Assembly: GCA_027491155.1 (NCBI GenBank)
Contig: JAIXWR010000005.1
Span: forward strand, 39,723 to 103,722
DNA length: 64,000 nucleotides
Reading direction: 5' to 3'
Origin: Verrucomicrobiaceae bacterium
GTDB lineage: Bacteria > Verrucomicrobiota > Verrucomicrobiia > Verrucomicrobiales > Akkermansiaceae
A program made the translations under genes and the position numbers. The notes beneath the pieces are model-generated. The model made no database searches. It was given only the letters and a program-made list of their open reading frames with translations, and was not told where the DNA came from. The number at the start of each line of letters is the position of its first letter. The stretch's first letter is position 1. This document shows positions 27,415-37,437 of this stretch, one piece after another.

Positions 27415-28797
27415 TCAATCGCGACCGCGGCCGCCCGGGCCGCCGCGACCGCCCCAGCCGCGGCCTTCGCTCTCGATGATCCGCTGCTTCGCCTCGTCGC
27501 TGAGCGCCGTGGACTGCTGGATGTAAGCGGTGGCCGCATCCTTGTCCTCCTGCATCCAGCGCATCGCCGCCATGCCGACGGTCCGGCTGCGAGAACCTTC
27601 ATCGGAGATCGTCTCCGCGAGCTGGATCGTTTCCTGCGGGCTCGCGCCGCGGTTCGACCAGATGTAGGTCGTCGTCGCCTCGTCGCGCAGCTCGCCGGCC
27701 GGCTGCTGCTGGATGAAGGCGAGCGCGGCACCGCTGTCCTGCGCGGTCCACGAGGAAATCACGCCGCGGATCGCATCCTCCGGATCTTCCGTCTGCTGCT
27801 GCACCACCCAGGCCGCGGCACCGGCGGGGTCCTTGCGGGCCCACGACTCGGCCACGTCCTCGATCGCCCGGTCCCGGTCGCGGCCCACCGGAATGCTCGC
27901 CACTTTCGCGGCGGCTCCCTGCGGGTCGGTCGCCGCCAGGCTCTCGATCGCCTGTGACATCGCCCGGTCGCGCGACTCGGCCGGCAGGCTCTGGATCCAC
28001 GCCTCGGCTGCCGCGAAATCGGTGCTGGCCCACTTGCCGGCGATCTCGCCGTAGGCCCGGGCCTGGTCGTCGCCCTCCAGCGTGGCGGCCACCTGCGCGG
28101 CCTTGGTCGGATCCTTCGAAGCCATCTCGCTGATCACCGAATTCAGCGCGCCGCTCTTGTCGCGGCCCTCCAGGCCGTTCGCCCAGGCCAGCGCGGCATC
28201 GGGATTGATCTTGGCCCACTCCGCGGCGATCACGGCCGCGCCGCTCTCCCCGCCGCCCGGCCCGCGCCCGCCGCCGAAGCCGCCCATCATCGCGAACTCG
28301 CGCGGATTCTCGGTGAAATACTTCGCGGCATTCTCCGGGTCCACGCTGGCCCAGCTCTGCAGGATGGTCGGGCGCACGAACATGCCGCCCATGCCCATGG
28401 TGTTCGAATACGCGAGCGCACCGGTCGGATCGACCTCGGCCCAACGCCCGAACAGGAGGAACGAAGCCATGATCCGCTGTGCCATCGGCAGGCTGTCCAG
28501 CTTGGCTGCCTCGGCCTCGAGCTGGGCCGCGTCCATCCCGGCGTAAAGATCCATCAACGACTGCATGCGGGCCATCTGCCCGGGCTCGCGCAGGATCTGG
28601 TCGACCTGCTTCGCGCGGCTCTTTCCGGATTCCCCGGCGCCGGCCGATCCCGTCCGGCGCGTGCTCTTGCCGTCGGCGATCGATTCGGCCCTGGCCTTCA
28701 CTTCGTCCGTGCCCTCGCTGCCGGCCTTGCCGGCGAGATATCCCCCGGCAGCCCCGGCGAGCAGGGCTGCGATTCCAATGGTGGCGGTGTTTTTCAT
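27415..28797 (-). CDS. Membrane-anchored alpha-helical repeat protein
   Basis: Protein of 460 aa. An N-terminal anchor (TATIGIAALLAGAAGGYLAG) is followed by a Lys/Arg/Glu linker. From about residue 95 come repeats of roughly 30 residues with the pattern WAxxDPxxAxxWxxxLP: WASVDPENAAKYF, WAKINPDAALAWANGL, WASTDFAAAEAWIQSLP, WARKDPAGAAAWVVQQ. The C-terminus is Gly/Arg-rich (GRGWGGRGGPGGRGRD). This class of repeat protein is frequent in Verrucomicrobia and its function is unknown; it looks like a periplasmic scaffold. It is 58 bp downstream of the sulfatase gene in the same direction and may share its transcript. Confidence 0.8.
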   Translation of the reverse strand: MKNTATIGIAALLAGAAGGYLAGKAGSEGTDEVKARAESIADGKSTRRTGSAGAGESGKSRAKQVDQILREPGQMARMQSLMDLYAGMDAAQLEAEAAKLDSLPMAQRIMASFLLFGRWAEVDPTGALAYSNTMGMGGMFVRPTILQSWASVDPENAAKYFTENPREFAMMGGFGGGRGPGGGESGAAVIAAEWAKINPDAALAWANGLEGRDKSGALNSVISEMASKDPTKAAQVAATLEGDDQARAYGEIAGKWASTDFAAAEAWIQSLPAESRDRAMSQAIESLAATDPQGAAAKVASIPVGRDRDRAIEDVAESWARKDPAGAAAWVVQQQTEDPEDAIRGVISSWTAQDSGAALAFIQQQPAGELRDEATTTYIWSNRGASPQETIQLAETISDEGSRSRTVGMAAMRWMQEDKDAATAYIQQSTALSDEAKQRIIESEGRGWGGRGGPGGRGRD

Positions 28798-28855
28798 GAT
28801 TTCGATCTCCAGGCGGCTGCAACCCGCCGCGGGCGGAAAGGTTGCGGGTTGCGGG

Positions 28856-30661
28856 TCATTTCGACGGCTTGGGGCGGAATTCGGTCTTGGGCGCCTTGCG
28901 CTCGCCTTTCCGCTCCAGCGAAACGAAAAAGGCCCCGAGGATCCGGTCGTTCAGCAGTTGGCCGCCGAACCAGATTTCCAGGTCGAGCGGCCCCGCGTCG
29001 AGGTCCACCGGCACCCTGAACGAGGTCGCGCCCTGCTTGATGTCCAGCCGCAGCTCTTCCTGCCCGGCCCGGATGTGCGCCACGCCCGGCCGCAGTTGGC
29101 CGATCGCCGTGCGCTCTTCCGCCGGGGCTTCCGGCGGCAGCAGGGCGAAGCCAATCTCGTAGTTCCCCTCGCGCTCGACCTGCAGCTTCCAGTGGCCGGA
29201 GTTCGAAGGCAGCGCGTTGCGGGTCGCCGCCACCTGCGCCTTTTTCAGGAAATCCCGGATCTGCGAATGGGCGAAATTCCGCTCCGCACCGCTGGCCTCG
29301 GTCTCCTTCGAAGGCCACCAGTCGTGCGCCGTCAGGCGGACCAGCGGGCAAGCTTCCGATCCCACCACGTAGCGGACCGGCTCGCGCACCGCCGGCAGCA
29401 CGCCCTCCCACCACCGGCCATACTCGGCCAGCAACCGCTGGGCCTCCGCCCCCTCCGTGGAAAACAGGTTCTTCGTCTGACCGGGATCCGCCACCATGTC
29501 GAACAGCTCCAGCCCGACCAGCCGCCAGCGGTCGTCCCGCACCGAGAAATCCCGGCCGCGGAAGCGCCCCGCCGCCTGGTCGCCCCGCCAGCGGCCCACT
29601 TGCGTGAAAAACACCCGCCCCTTCGGAAACTCCGCCTTCCCCAGCAAGGACGGCGCGAGATCCGCACCGTCGCCGCTCCAGCCCGCCGGCCGCGCGACAC
29701 CGCACAAGGAAGTCAGCGTCGGCAGCAGGTCGATGTGCGCCGCCAGCTCCGGCACCACCTTGCCCGCCGCGATCTTTCCCGGCCAGCGGACGAAGCACGG
29801 CACCCGCACCCCGCCTTCATCCGGACTGCCCTTCCGCCCCTTCATCCCGGCGTTCGCCGCCCCGATCGCCGAGCCGTTGTCGGTCAGGAACACCACCACC
29901 GTGTTCCCCGCCTGACCCGACTTCTCCAGCGCCTCCATCAGCTTCGCGAAGTTCGCGTCGATGTTCCCGATCATCGCGTGAAAGGCATCCGCCCCCGTCA
30001 GTTTGGAATCCCGCTCCGGCGGGATGTAGGGCGCATGCGGCGCGTTGGTCGCCAGATGCAGGAAGAACGGCTTCTGCTCCGCCACCCGCTCGCCCATCCA
30101 GCGGATCGCCTCCTGGAAAAACACGTCGGTGCAGTAGCCCTCGGTCTTCTCCCAGCCGCCGCGGCGACGGATCATCGGGTCGAAATAACCGTTCCCCCAG
30201 TAGTCCGCCGTCTGCCCGATCCCCCCGCAACCGTGCACGAACACGTCGTCGAATCCCCGGTCCTCCGGCCGGCACGGGTAGGCGTCGCCCAGATGCCACT
30301 TGCCGATGATCCCGGTCCGGTAGCCCGCCGCGCGGAACATTTCCGGCATCGTCGGGATCCCCGGCCTCAGCAGGCTCCGCCCCATGATGGTGTGACTGAT
30401 CCCGCATCGGAACTCGTGCAGCCCGGTCATCAGCGCCGACCGCGTCGGCGAACAGGTCGGACTCACGAAAAACCGGTCGAGCGAGGTCGACTCGCTCCGG
30501 AACCGGTCGAGCGCCGGCGTCTTCACCTTCGTGCTGCCGTGCGCCGAAAGATCGCCGTAACCCTGGTCGTCGGTGATCACCACGATCACGTTCGGCCCCG
30601 CCGCCAGGACGGGCCCGAGCAGCACCTTTGCGATTGCGGCCAGCAGTGGAATGCGGAGCAT
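28856..30661 (-). CDS. Secreted arylsulfatase-family sulfatase (Cys-type)
   Basis: Type I sulfatase that would hydrolyse sulfate esters, probably on algal or animal polysaccharides or mucins. The start MLRIPLLAAIAKVLLGPVLAAG gives a signal peptide directly before the conserved PNVIVVITDDQGYGDL metal-binding segment. The modifiable Cys is residue 70 in PTCSPTRSALMTG, so a formylglycine-forming enzyme is required. Further conserved blocks are GIIGKWHLGD and PFFLHLATNAPHAPY. It is 601 aa, with a beta-sandwich-like C-terminal extension of about 130 residues that may bind carbohydrate. It is divergent from the phosphatase gene with only 19 bp between starts. No maturase gene is in the window. Confidence 0.93.
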   Translation of the reverse strand: MLRIPLLAAIAKVLLGPVLAAGPNVIVVITDDQGYGDLSAHGSTKVKTPALDRFRSESTSLDRFFVSPTCSPTRSALMTGLHEFRCGISHTIMGRSLLRPGIPTMPEMFRAAGYRTGIIGKWHLGDAYPCRPEDRGFDDVFVHGCGGIGQTADYWGNGYFDPMIRRRGGWEKTEGYCTDVFFQEAIRWMGERVAEQKPFFLHLATNAPHAPYIPPERDSKLTGADAFHAMIGNIDANFAKLMEALEKSGQAGNTVVVFLTDNGSAIGAANAGMKGRKGSPDEGGVRVPCFVRWPGKIAAGKVVPELAAHIDLLPTLTSLCGVARPAGWSGDGADLAPSLLGKAEFPKGRVFFTQVGRWRGDQAAGRFRGRDFSVRDDRWRLVGLELFDMVADPGQTKNLFSTEGAEAQRLLAEYGRWWEGVLPAVREPVRYVVGSEACPLVRLTAHDWWPSKETEASGAERNFAHSQIRDFLKKAQVAATRNALPSNSGHWKLQVEREGNYEIGFALLPPEAPAEERTAIGQLRPGVAHIRAGQEELRLDIKQGATSFRVPVDLDAGPLDLEIWFGGQLLNDRILGAFFVSLERKGERKAPKTEFRPKPSK

Positions 30662-30680
30662 GCGACAGCTTCTCCACCCG

Positions 30681-31172
30681 ATGCCCGCCGACCGCAAGCC
30701 CTTCCGCGTCCTCTTCGTCTGCATGGGAAACATCTGCCGCTCCCCCGCCGCGGAAATCGTCTTCCGCAAGCAGGTCTGCGACGCCGGTCTCGACGAGGCC
30801 ATCCACATCGACTCCGCCGGCACCATCGGCTACCACGCCGGCAAGGGTCCGGACCCGCGGATGGCCGACACCCTGCGCCGCCGCGGCTACTCCATCGCCG
30901 GCCGCGCGCGCCAGGTCACCGCCCGCGACCTCGCGGAGTTCGATCTCGTCCTCGCCGCCGATGAGGAAAACCTCGCCGACCTCCGTCGCCTCGACCGCGA
31001 AGCACTCCACCGCGACAAGATCCGCCTGCTCGTCGACTACTGCGTCGAAAAGGAAGCCACCCGCGTCCCGGACCCCTACTACGGCGGCCAGCAGGGCTTC
31101 GAGGAAGTCGCGGATCTGGTGGAAGACGCCTGCGCCGGCCTGTTGGAGGAGATCCGCGGCCGGCTGGCCTGA
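30681..31172 (+). CDS. Low-molecular-weight protein-tyrosine-phosphatase
   Basis: Protein of 163 aa of the LMW-PTP/arsenate reductase fold. The phosphate-binding loop is intact: FVCMGNICRSP (C-x5-R-S). The general acid lies in DPYYGGQQGFEEV near the C-terminus. The start MPADRKPFRVLFVCMGN was chosen over the ORF track start, which runs into the divergent sulfatase gene. It acts in the cytoplasm on phosphotyrosine proteins, often tyrosine kinases for exopolysaccharide synthesis, but no such kinase adjoins it. Confidence 0.93.
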   Translation: MPADRKPFRVLFVCMGNICRSPAAEIVFRKQVCDAGLDEAIHIDSAGTIGYHAGKGPDPRMADTLRRRGYSIAGRARQVTARDLAEFDLVLAADEENLADLRRLDREALHRDKIRLLVDYCVEKEATRVPDPYYGGQQGFEEVADLVEDACAGLLEEIRGRLA

Positions 31173-31331
31173 CAACCCGCCGCCGGACTCCCTCGCCCCG
31201 GCCTTGCCACCCGTCCTTCGGAAATCCTAACTTCCCCTAACTCGAAGTTCTACGGCCCCTCGCCCCGCGCTTGTCCCAGCTCCCCGGCTCAGCTCTCCCA
31301 TTTCAGCATCTCAGCTTTTCAGTTTTCCTCC

Positions 31332-34300
31332 ATGTCCCCGCTCCAAAGCATCCTCGCCGCCTACCGCGCCACCTCCCAGTCCGAGCGCGAGAAAGGCACC
31401 TACTTCGAGGAGCTGATCCGCACCTACCTCCGCCACGAGCCCCGCTTCGCCGACCTCTACTCCGACGTCTGGCTGCATGCCGACTGGGCCAAGCACTACG
31501 GCGTCTCCGCCAAGGACACCGGCATCGACCTCGTCGCCAAGACCCGCGGCACCGACGAATACCACGCCATCCAGTGCAAGTGCTACGCCGACGGCCACCG
31601 CGTGCGGAAAGAGGACATCGACAGCTTCTTCACCGCCTCCGGCCAGCAGCCGTTCACCCGGCGGATCATCGTCACCACCACCAACGACTGGACCGACAAC
31701 GCCGAGAAAGCCCTCATCGGCCAGCAGCCGCCGGTCTATAAGATCGACCTCCACGACCTCGAAATCAGCCAGATCGACTGGGCGAAGTATCAGCCCAGCG
31801 CCGAGCCCATCCTGAAGAAAAAGAAGGACCTCCGCAAACACCAGACCTCGGCCAAGGCCAACGTCCTCCTCGGCTTCAAGTCCGCCGACCGCGGCAAGCT
31901 CATCATGGCCTGCGGCACCGGCAAGACCTTCACCTCCCTCAAGATCGCCGAGGAAGTCGCCGGCCCCGGAAAGCTCGTCCTCTTCCTCGTCCCCAGCCTC
32001 AACCTGCTGTCCCAGACCCTCACCGAGTGGACCCAGGAAAGCGCCGTCCCGCTCCACTCCTTCGCCGTCTGCTCGGATGCCGAGGTCGGCAAGAAGCGCG
32101 ACCGCGACGAGGACATCGTGGAAACCTTCGCCCACGAACTCCGCTACCCCGCCACCACCGATGCCAAGCGCCTCGCCGTCGAGGTGGCAAAGCGCCACGA
32201 CGCCGGCCACATGAGCGTCATCTTCTCCACCTACCACTCGCTCGATGTCATCAGCCGCGCCCAGCACCTCCACGGGCTGCCGCCCTTCGAGCTGGTCGTC
32301 TGCGACGAGGCCCACCGCACCACGGGTGCTGTTTTTGACGGTGAAGACGAAAGCAATTTTGTCCGAATCCACGACGCCGAGTTCATCCGCGCCGCCAAGC
32401 GCCTCTACATGACCGCCACCCCGCGGATCTACGCCGACTCCGCGAAGGCTACTGCAGAAAAGGAGAACGCGGTCCTGTTCGACATGAACCGGGAGGACCA
32501 GTTCGGAAAGCAGTTCCACCTCATCACCTTCTCGGAGGCCGTCTCGCTCGAACTCCTCACCGACTACAAGGTCCTCGTCCTCACCATCGACGAAGCCCAC
32601 GTCAGCTCCCGCCTCCAGGACCTCCTGAAGGACGACAACAACCAGCTCAAGGTCGACGACGCCGCCCGCATCATCGGCTGCTGGAAGGCCCTCAGCAAAC
32701 AAGGCCTCGCCGGCGACCTCAGCCACGATCCCGACCCGATGCGCCGCGCCGTTGCCTTCTGCCAGGTCATCGAGCGCCAGAAAGGCAGCGGCAAGCACAA
32801 GGTCTCCTCCAAGCAGATCGCCGCCATGTTCCAGGCCGTCGTCGATGCCTACCAGGCGCAGGAAGACAGCGACAACCACCTGCTCTGCGAGGCCGCCCAC
32901 GTGGACGGCACCATGAACGCCGCCGAGAAGGAGGAAAAGCTCACCTGGCTCAAGGCCGAGGCCCCGCCGAACACCTGCCGCATCCTCAGCAATGTCCGCT
33001 GCCTCTCCGAAGGCGTCGATGTCCCGGCGCTCGATGCCGTCCTCTTCCTCACCCCGCGGAATTCCCAGGTCGATGTCGTCCAGTCCGTCGGCCGCGTGAT
33101 GCGCCGCACTCCGGATGGGAAGAAGAAGCTCGGCTACGTCATCCTCCCCGTCGTCATCCCCGCCGGCATGGAACCGCACGAGGCCCTGAACGACAACAGG
33201 GTTTACAAGGTTGTCTGGGACGTCCTCCAGGCCCTGCGCTCCCACGACGACCGCTTCGATGCCTTCGTCAACAAGCTCGATCTCATCGGCAAGGACTCCC
33301 GCAAGATGGAAGTCATCGCCATCACCGACCAGATCTCGAAAAAGTCCGCCAAGCCCTCCACCTCCGCCAAGGACAGCGCCAAGGGCGGCAACACCATCGC
33401 CGAGGAACCGCCCGCCTATCCCCGCGAAGTCCAGGGCGACCTCCAGTTCCACGTCGGCGAACTCGAGCGCGCCCTCTACGCCAAGGTCGTCAAGAAATGC
33501 GGCAACCGGAACCACTGGGAAGATTGGGCGAACGACATTGCCAAGATCGCCCAAACCCACATCACCCGGATCACCCAGATCGTCGGGAATCCCGCGAACA
33601 CCCGAGAAGTCGCCGCTTTCCAGGCCTTCGCCAATGAACTCCGCGACGACCTCAACGACTCCATCACCGATGCCGAGGTCATCGAGATGCTCGCCCAGCA
33701 CCTCATCACCAAGCCCGTCTTCGACGCCCTCTTCAAGGACTACAGCTTCGCCAGCCACAATCCCGTCTCCCTTGCCATGCAGCAGGTGCTGGACGTCCTC
33801 CACGAGCACCGCCTCGAAAAGGAAGCCGACACCCTGGAAAAGTTCTACGCCAGCGTCGCCATGCGCGCCGATGGCATCGACAGCGCGGAGGGCAAGCAGA
33901 AGATCGTCGTGGAACTCTACGACAAGTTCTTCCGCAATGCCTTCCCCCGCATGACCGAGCGCCTCGGCATCGTTTACACCCCGGTCGAGGTCGTGGACTT
34001 CATCATCCACAGCGTGAACGACCTGCTCCAGCAGGAATTCGGCCAAACCCTCGGCAGCCCCGGCGTCCACATCATCGACCCTTTCACCGGCACCGGCACC
34101 TTCATTACCCGCCTCCTCCAGAGCGGCCTGATCAGCCCGTCCCAGCTTCCCCACAAGTACAAGCACGAGATCCACGCCAACGAGATCGTCCTCCTCGCCT
34201 ACTACATCGCCGCCATCAACATCGAGGCCGTTTACCACAGCCTGATGTCGAAGCACGCCGCCACCAAATACCTGGCCGCGAAGTCCAAGCCCGCCGCCGT

Positions 34301-36314
34301 CGCTTACGAGCCCTTCGAGGGCATCTGCCTCACCGACACGTTCCAGCTCTACGAGAAGGGCGACATGATCAGCGACTTGCTGACCCACAACAGCGACCGA
34401 CGCAAACGCCAGAAGGCCCTCGACATTCGCGTCATCATGGGGAACCCGCCGTACTCGAAAGGCCAGGAAAGCGCGAACGACAACAACCAGAACGTCTCCT
34501 ATCCGGAACTCGACGAACGCATTCGCACCACCTACGCCGCCCAGTCAGAGGCCACGAACAACAATTCCATTTACGACAGCTACATTCGGGCGATCCGCTG
34601 GGCGAGCGACCGGATTGGCCAGAGCGGCGTCGTCGGATACGTCACCAACGCTGGTTGGATTGACGGGCGCGCCGCCGACGGGCTGCGAAAGTGTCTCGTC
34701 CATGAGTTCACGAGCATCCACGTCTTTCATCTCCGCGGCAACGCCCGCACCTCGGGCGAACAACGCCGCAAGGAGAAAGACAACGTGTTCGGCCAGGGGA
34801 GCAGAGCACCTGTCGCCATTTCGTTGCTAGTGAAGAATCCCAACGCCACCACCTGCGGAAAGATCCACTTCCACGACATCGGCGACTATCTGACTACGGA
34901 ACAAAAACTAGCTCGCGTGAGCGAGTTTGGAAGCGTGTTAGGTATTGCCGCCGCCCAGGGCTGGAACTCGATCGAGCCAGATTATCGCGGCGACTGGCTA
35001 AAGCAGCGAGATGCGGGTTTTGAGAAGTTCATCGTGATGGGCGACAAAAAGAGCGATCAGCCGGCACTTTTCGACAATTACTCCAGTGGAGTAAAAACCC
35101 AGCGAGATGCGTGGTGCTTTAATGCGTCACTCAACACCTTGACCTCTAATGTCCGCCGCACAATTGACTTCTACAACGCGGAATTGGTACGATTCGCAAC
35201 CGCTTTTCCGGGTGCAGACCGGAGAACTCGTGAAGTAATGGCAGAAACATTTCCAAGCACGAATGCCGACAACATCAGTTGGACTCGCGCGTTGCGTGCT
35301 GATTTGGTCAAAGGTCGCCAGATCCGTTTCCGGCCGGAGGCGTCAACAATCAGCGTCTACCGCCCCTTCACAAAGCAATGGCTCTACTTTGATCGGCGAC
35401 TGAACGAAATGGTCTACCAGATGCCACGTCTGTTTCCGCACCGTGGCGAGAAGAACTTGCTCATCATGGTCAAGCAACGGCCAGCAGAGGGAAGTCAGTT
35501 TGCAATGCTAGTGGATCACCCTCCCGAACTTCAAAGCGATGGGGGGACGCAATGCTTTCCCCTCTACCTCTACGACCCAACCGACGAAGCCACTAGTGAC
35601 GACCTCTTCTCCTCCGCCAAGTCCGGCTCCACCACCTACACCCGCCGCGACGCCATCACCGACTCCGGTCTCGCGCATTTCCAGGCGGCGTATCCGGCGG
35701 CGGGCGAGGGCGAGACGCTGACCAAGGAAGACCTCTTCTACTACGTGTATGGCCTGCTGCATTCCCCCGACTACCGCAGCCGCTACGCCGACAACCTCGG
35801 CAAGGAACTCCCGCGCATCCCCGCCGTGAAATCCTTCGCCGATTTCCGCGCCTTCTCCCAAGCCGGCCGCGACCTCGCGCATTGGCATCTGAACTACGAG
35901 ACCGTCTCCTGCCACCCCGGCGTCACCCTCGACACCGGCAAGACGCCGGCGAACGCCCTGACCGACGCCGCCTACCGCGTCACCAAGATGAAGTTCGCCA
36001 AGACCAAGGACCCGGTCACCGGCAAGAGCGTCGCCGACAAGACCACCGTCCTCTACAACGACTTCATCACCATCCGCGACATCCCGCTGGCCGCCTACGA
36101 CTACATCGTCAACGGCAAGCCCGCCCTCGAATGGGTCATGGAGCGCCAGTCCGTCACCACCGACAAGGACAGCGGCATCGTCAACGACGCCAATCTCTGG
36201 GCCACCGAAACCATGGGCAACGCCAGGTATCCCCTCGAACTCTTCCTCCGCGTCATCACCGTCAGCCTGGAAACGATGAAGATCGTGAACGGCCTGCCGA
36301 AGCTCGGGATCTGA
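31332..36314 (+). CDS. Type ISP single-chain restriction-modification enzyme
   Basis: A 1660-aa protein combining nuclease, translocase and methyltransferase, as in LlaGI/LlaBIII. An Mrr-like nuclease is at about residues 15-150 (TGIDLVAKT with AIQCKCY as the D...QxK core). A superfamily 2 helicase follows at about 170-640: Walker A MACGTGKTFTSL near 191, VVCDEAHRTTGA near 325, MTATPRIY near 359 and QSVGRVMRRTPDG. A coupler region leads to an N6-adenine methyltransferase with motif I DPFTGTGTFITRLL near 918 and motif IV GNPPYSKGQ near 1037. The target-recognition domain should be about residues 1150-1500. The protein appears intact. Base composition falls in the recognition-domain part, see findings. 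It protects against phage DNA lacking adenine methylation. Confidence 0.93.
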   Translation: MSPLQSILAAYRATSQSEREKGTYFEELIRTYLRHEPRFADLYSDVWLHADWAKHYGVSAKDTGIDLVAKTRGTDEYHAIQCKCYADGHRVRKEDIDSFFTASGQQPFTRRIIVTTTNDWTDNAEKALIGQQPPVYKIDLHDLEISQIDWAKYQPSAEPILKKKKDLRKHQTSAKANVLLGFKSADRGKLIMACGTGKTFTSLKIAEEVAGPGKLVLFLVPSLNLLSQTLTEWTQESAVPLHSFAVCSDAEVGKKRDRDEDIVETFAHELRYPATTDAKRLAVEVAKRHDAGHMSVIFSTYHSLDVISRAQHLHGLPPFELVVCDEAHRTTGAVFDGEDESNFVRIHDAEFIRAAKRLYMTATPRIYADSAKATAEKENAVLFDMNREDQFGKQFHLITFSEAVSLELLTDYKVLVLTIDEAHVSSRLQDLLKDDNNQLKVDDAARIIGCWKALSKQGLAGDLSHDPDPMRRAVAFCQVIERQKGSGKHKVSSKQIAAMFQAVVDAYQAQEDSDNHLLCEAAHVDGTMNAAEKEEKLTWLKAEAPPNTCRILSNVRCLSEGVDVPALDAVLFLTPRNSQVDVVQSVGRVMRRTPDGKKKLGYVILPVVIPAGMEPHEALNDNRVYKVVWDVLQALRSHDDRFDAFVNKLDLIGKDSRKMEVIAITDQISKKSAKPSTSAKDSAKGGNTIAEEPPAYPREVQGDLQFHVGELERALYAKVVKKCGNRNHWEDWANDIAKIAQTHITRITQIVGNPANTREVAAFQAFANELRDDLNDSITDAEVIEMLAQHLITKPVFDALFKDYSFASHNPVSLAMQQVLDVLHEHRLEKEADTLEKFYASVAMRADGIDSAEGKQKIVVELYDKFFRNAFPRMTERLGIVYTPVEVVDFIIHSVNDLLQQEFGQTLGSPGVHIIDPFTGTGTFITRLLQSGLISPSQLPHKYKHEIHANEIVLLAYYIAAINIEAVYHSLMSKHAATKYLAAKSKPAAVAYEPFEGICLTDTFQLYEKGDMISDLLTHNSDRRKRQKALDIRVIMGNPPYSKGQESANDNNQNVSYPELDERIRTTYAAQSEATNNNSIYDSYIRAIRWASDRIGQSGVVGYVTNAGWIDGRAADGLRKCLVHEFTSIHVFHLRGNARTSGEQRRKEKDNVFGQGSRAPVAISLLVKNPNATTCGKIHFHDIGDYLTTEQKLARVSEFGSVLGIAAAQGWNSIEPDYRGDWLKQRDAGFEKFIVMGDKKSDQPALFDNYSSGVKTQRDAWCFNASLNTLTSNVRRTIDFYNAELVRFATAFPGADRRTREVMAETFPSTNADNISWTRALRADLVKGRQIRFRPEASTISVYRPFTKQWLYFDRRLNEMVYQMPRLFPHRGEKNLLIMVKQRPAEGSQFAMLVDHPPELQSDGGTQCFPLYLYDPTDEATSDDLFSSAKSGSTTYTRRDAITDSGLAHFQAAYPAAGEGETLTKEDLFYYVYGLLHSPDYRSRYADNLGKELPRIPAVKSFADFRAFSQAGRDLAHWHLNYETVSCHPGVTLDTGKTPANALTDAAYRVTKMKFAKTKDPVTGKSVADKTTVLYNDFITIRDIPLAAYDYIVNGKPALEWVMERQSVTTDKDSGIVNDANLWATETMGNARYPLELFLRVITVSLETMKIVNGLPKLGI

Positions 36315-36424
36315 GCCACGGACACCACTTTTCCCTTGGGGAGAAGAGCTGGGAAATGATAAGGCGTTCATGGTGATCGGGATCATGAAAATCCCGGTTA
36401 CGCCCTTTCAACCTGACCCCTCCC

Positions 36425-37285
36425 ATGAACAAGACCACACTGAAGATATCGGCGGCGCGGATGGAGAAGCTCTTCCGGCCGGACCCCTCGCTCCCGAGCC
36501 ACGAAGAAAAATTCCGGAAAGACCGGCTGAAATGGCCGTCGCTGATCTGCGAAGGGGATTCGTGGTTCCGGAATCCGGGCCGCTTTGTCACAATCCCACA
36601 ACATCTGAACCAGGATAAACTGGGATATAGTTCCAAACTCGCGATTCTCAACCGCGCAAGCCCCGGTGACACGGCGGAAGGAATCCTACACGGGCTTGGT
36701 CGGGCCTATGAGGATGTCCGCAAGTATCGACCTAACGGCTTTCTGCTTAGCGCGGGCGGGAACGATCTCCTCAACCCATCGAATCTCCGCAGCATCATCA
36801 AGCCGCGGACCGGCAACGGCGACTTCTTCAACGAGGAAAAGATGACGGCATTCGAGCAAGAGCTGGGCCAGACGTACATCGACATCCTTGCGACGTTGAA
36901 CAGCGCGCAACCGGGGATGCCGATCTTTCTCCACGGCTACGATTATCCGCACGTTACGGGGCGCGGAATCGGCTTCGGACCGATCATGATAGGACCTTGG
37001 CTAAAGCCGGTGATCGAAACAGAGCGAGGCTATCGGTTGAAATCCGAGCAGCAGGCATTGGTCCGGCAAACAATCCAGCGCTTGGAGGGTGTCCAGAAGA
37101 ACGCGATGTCGATCCTGACCGAATGGTGCAAGAAGAAGGGAGTCCGCTGTTCGCTTCATCACGTGAACCTTAAGGGCACCGTCCCTTCGGCAGACGATTG
37201 GCTGGATGAGATTCACCCGAGCTCGACGTCAAACAAGAAGCTGGCGACCAAGATCAAGGCGGCGGTAATGAGTGTCATTTCGTGA
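36425..37285 (+). CDS. SGNH-hydrolase-like cytoplasmic protein in defence island
   Basis: Protein of 286 aa without a signal peptide. The SGNH blocks are visible: block I ICEGDSWFRNP (catalytic Ser), block II Gly in NRASPGDTAEGI, block III SAGGNDLLNP (Asn) and block V WLDEIHPSSTSN (Asp and His). Family members hydrolyse esters, usually outside the cell; this one seems intracellular. It starts 110 bp after the restriction enzyme, in the same direction, and the next gene is nuclease-like. GC content is lower than in the chromosome around it, which suggests acquisition with the island. A defence role is inferred from position only. Confidence 0.78.
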   Translation: MNKTTLKISAARMEKLFRPDPSLPSHEEKFRKDRLKWPSLICEGDSWFRNPGRFVTIPQHLNQDKLGYSSKLAILNRASPGDTAEGILHGLGRAYEDVRKYRPNGFLLSAGGNDLLNPSNLRSIIKPRTGNGDFFNEEKMTAFEQELGQTYIDILATLNSAQPGMPIFLHGYDYPHVTGRGIGFGPIMIGPWLKPVIETERGYRLKSEQQALVRQTIQRLEGVQKNAMSILTEWCKKKGVRCSLHHVNLKGTVPSADDWLDEIHPSSTSNKKLATKIKAAVMSVIS

Positions 37286-37437
37286 AGTTGGATAGGTGCG
37301 TGGAGTCCGTTTCCGCAACGTCACATCCGTCGTTGTCCTACCGATCCCCCCGCTCACCTCTACCCCGTCACATCCGAGTAGAATTGCCTTTCCCTCTTCA
37401 AAGCGGGAGATCTGATCATCAGGAACCCCATTGGACC

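Noticed and set aside
31311-34388. 1025-aa minus-strand ORF
   Set aside because: It is the antisense of the type ISP gene, which has all nuclease, helicase and methyltransferase motifs.
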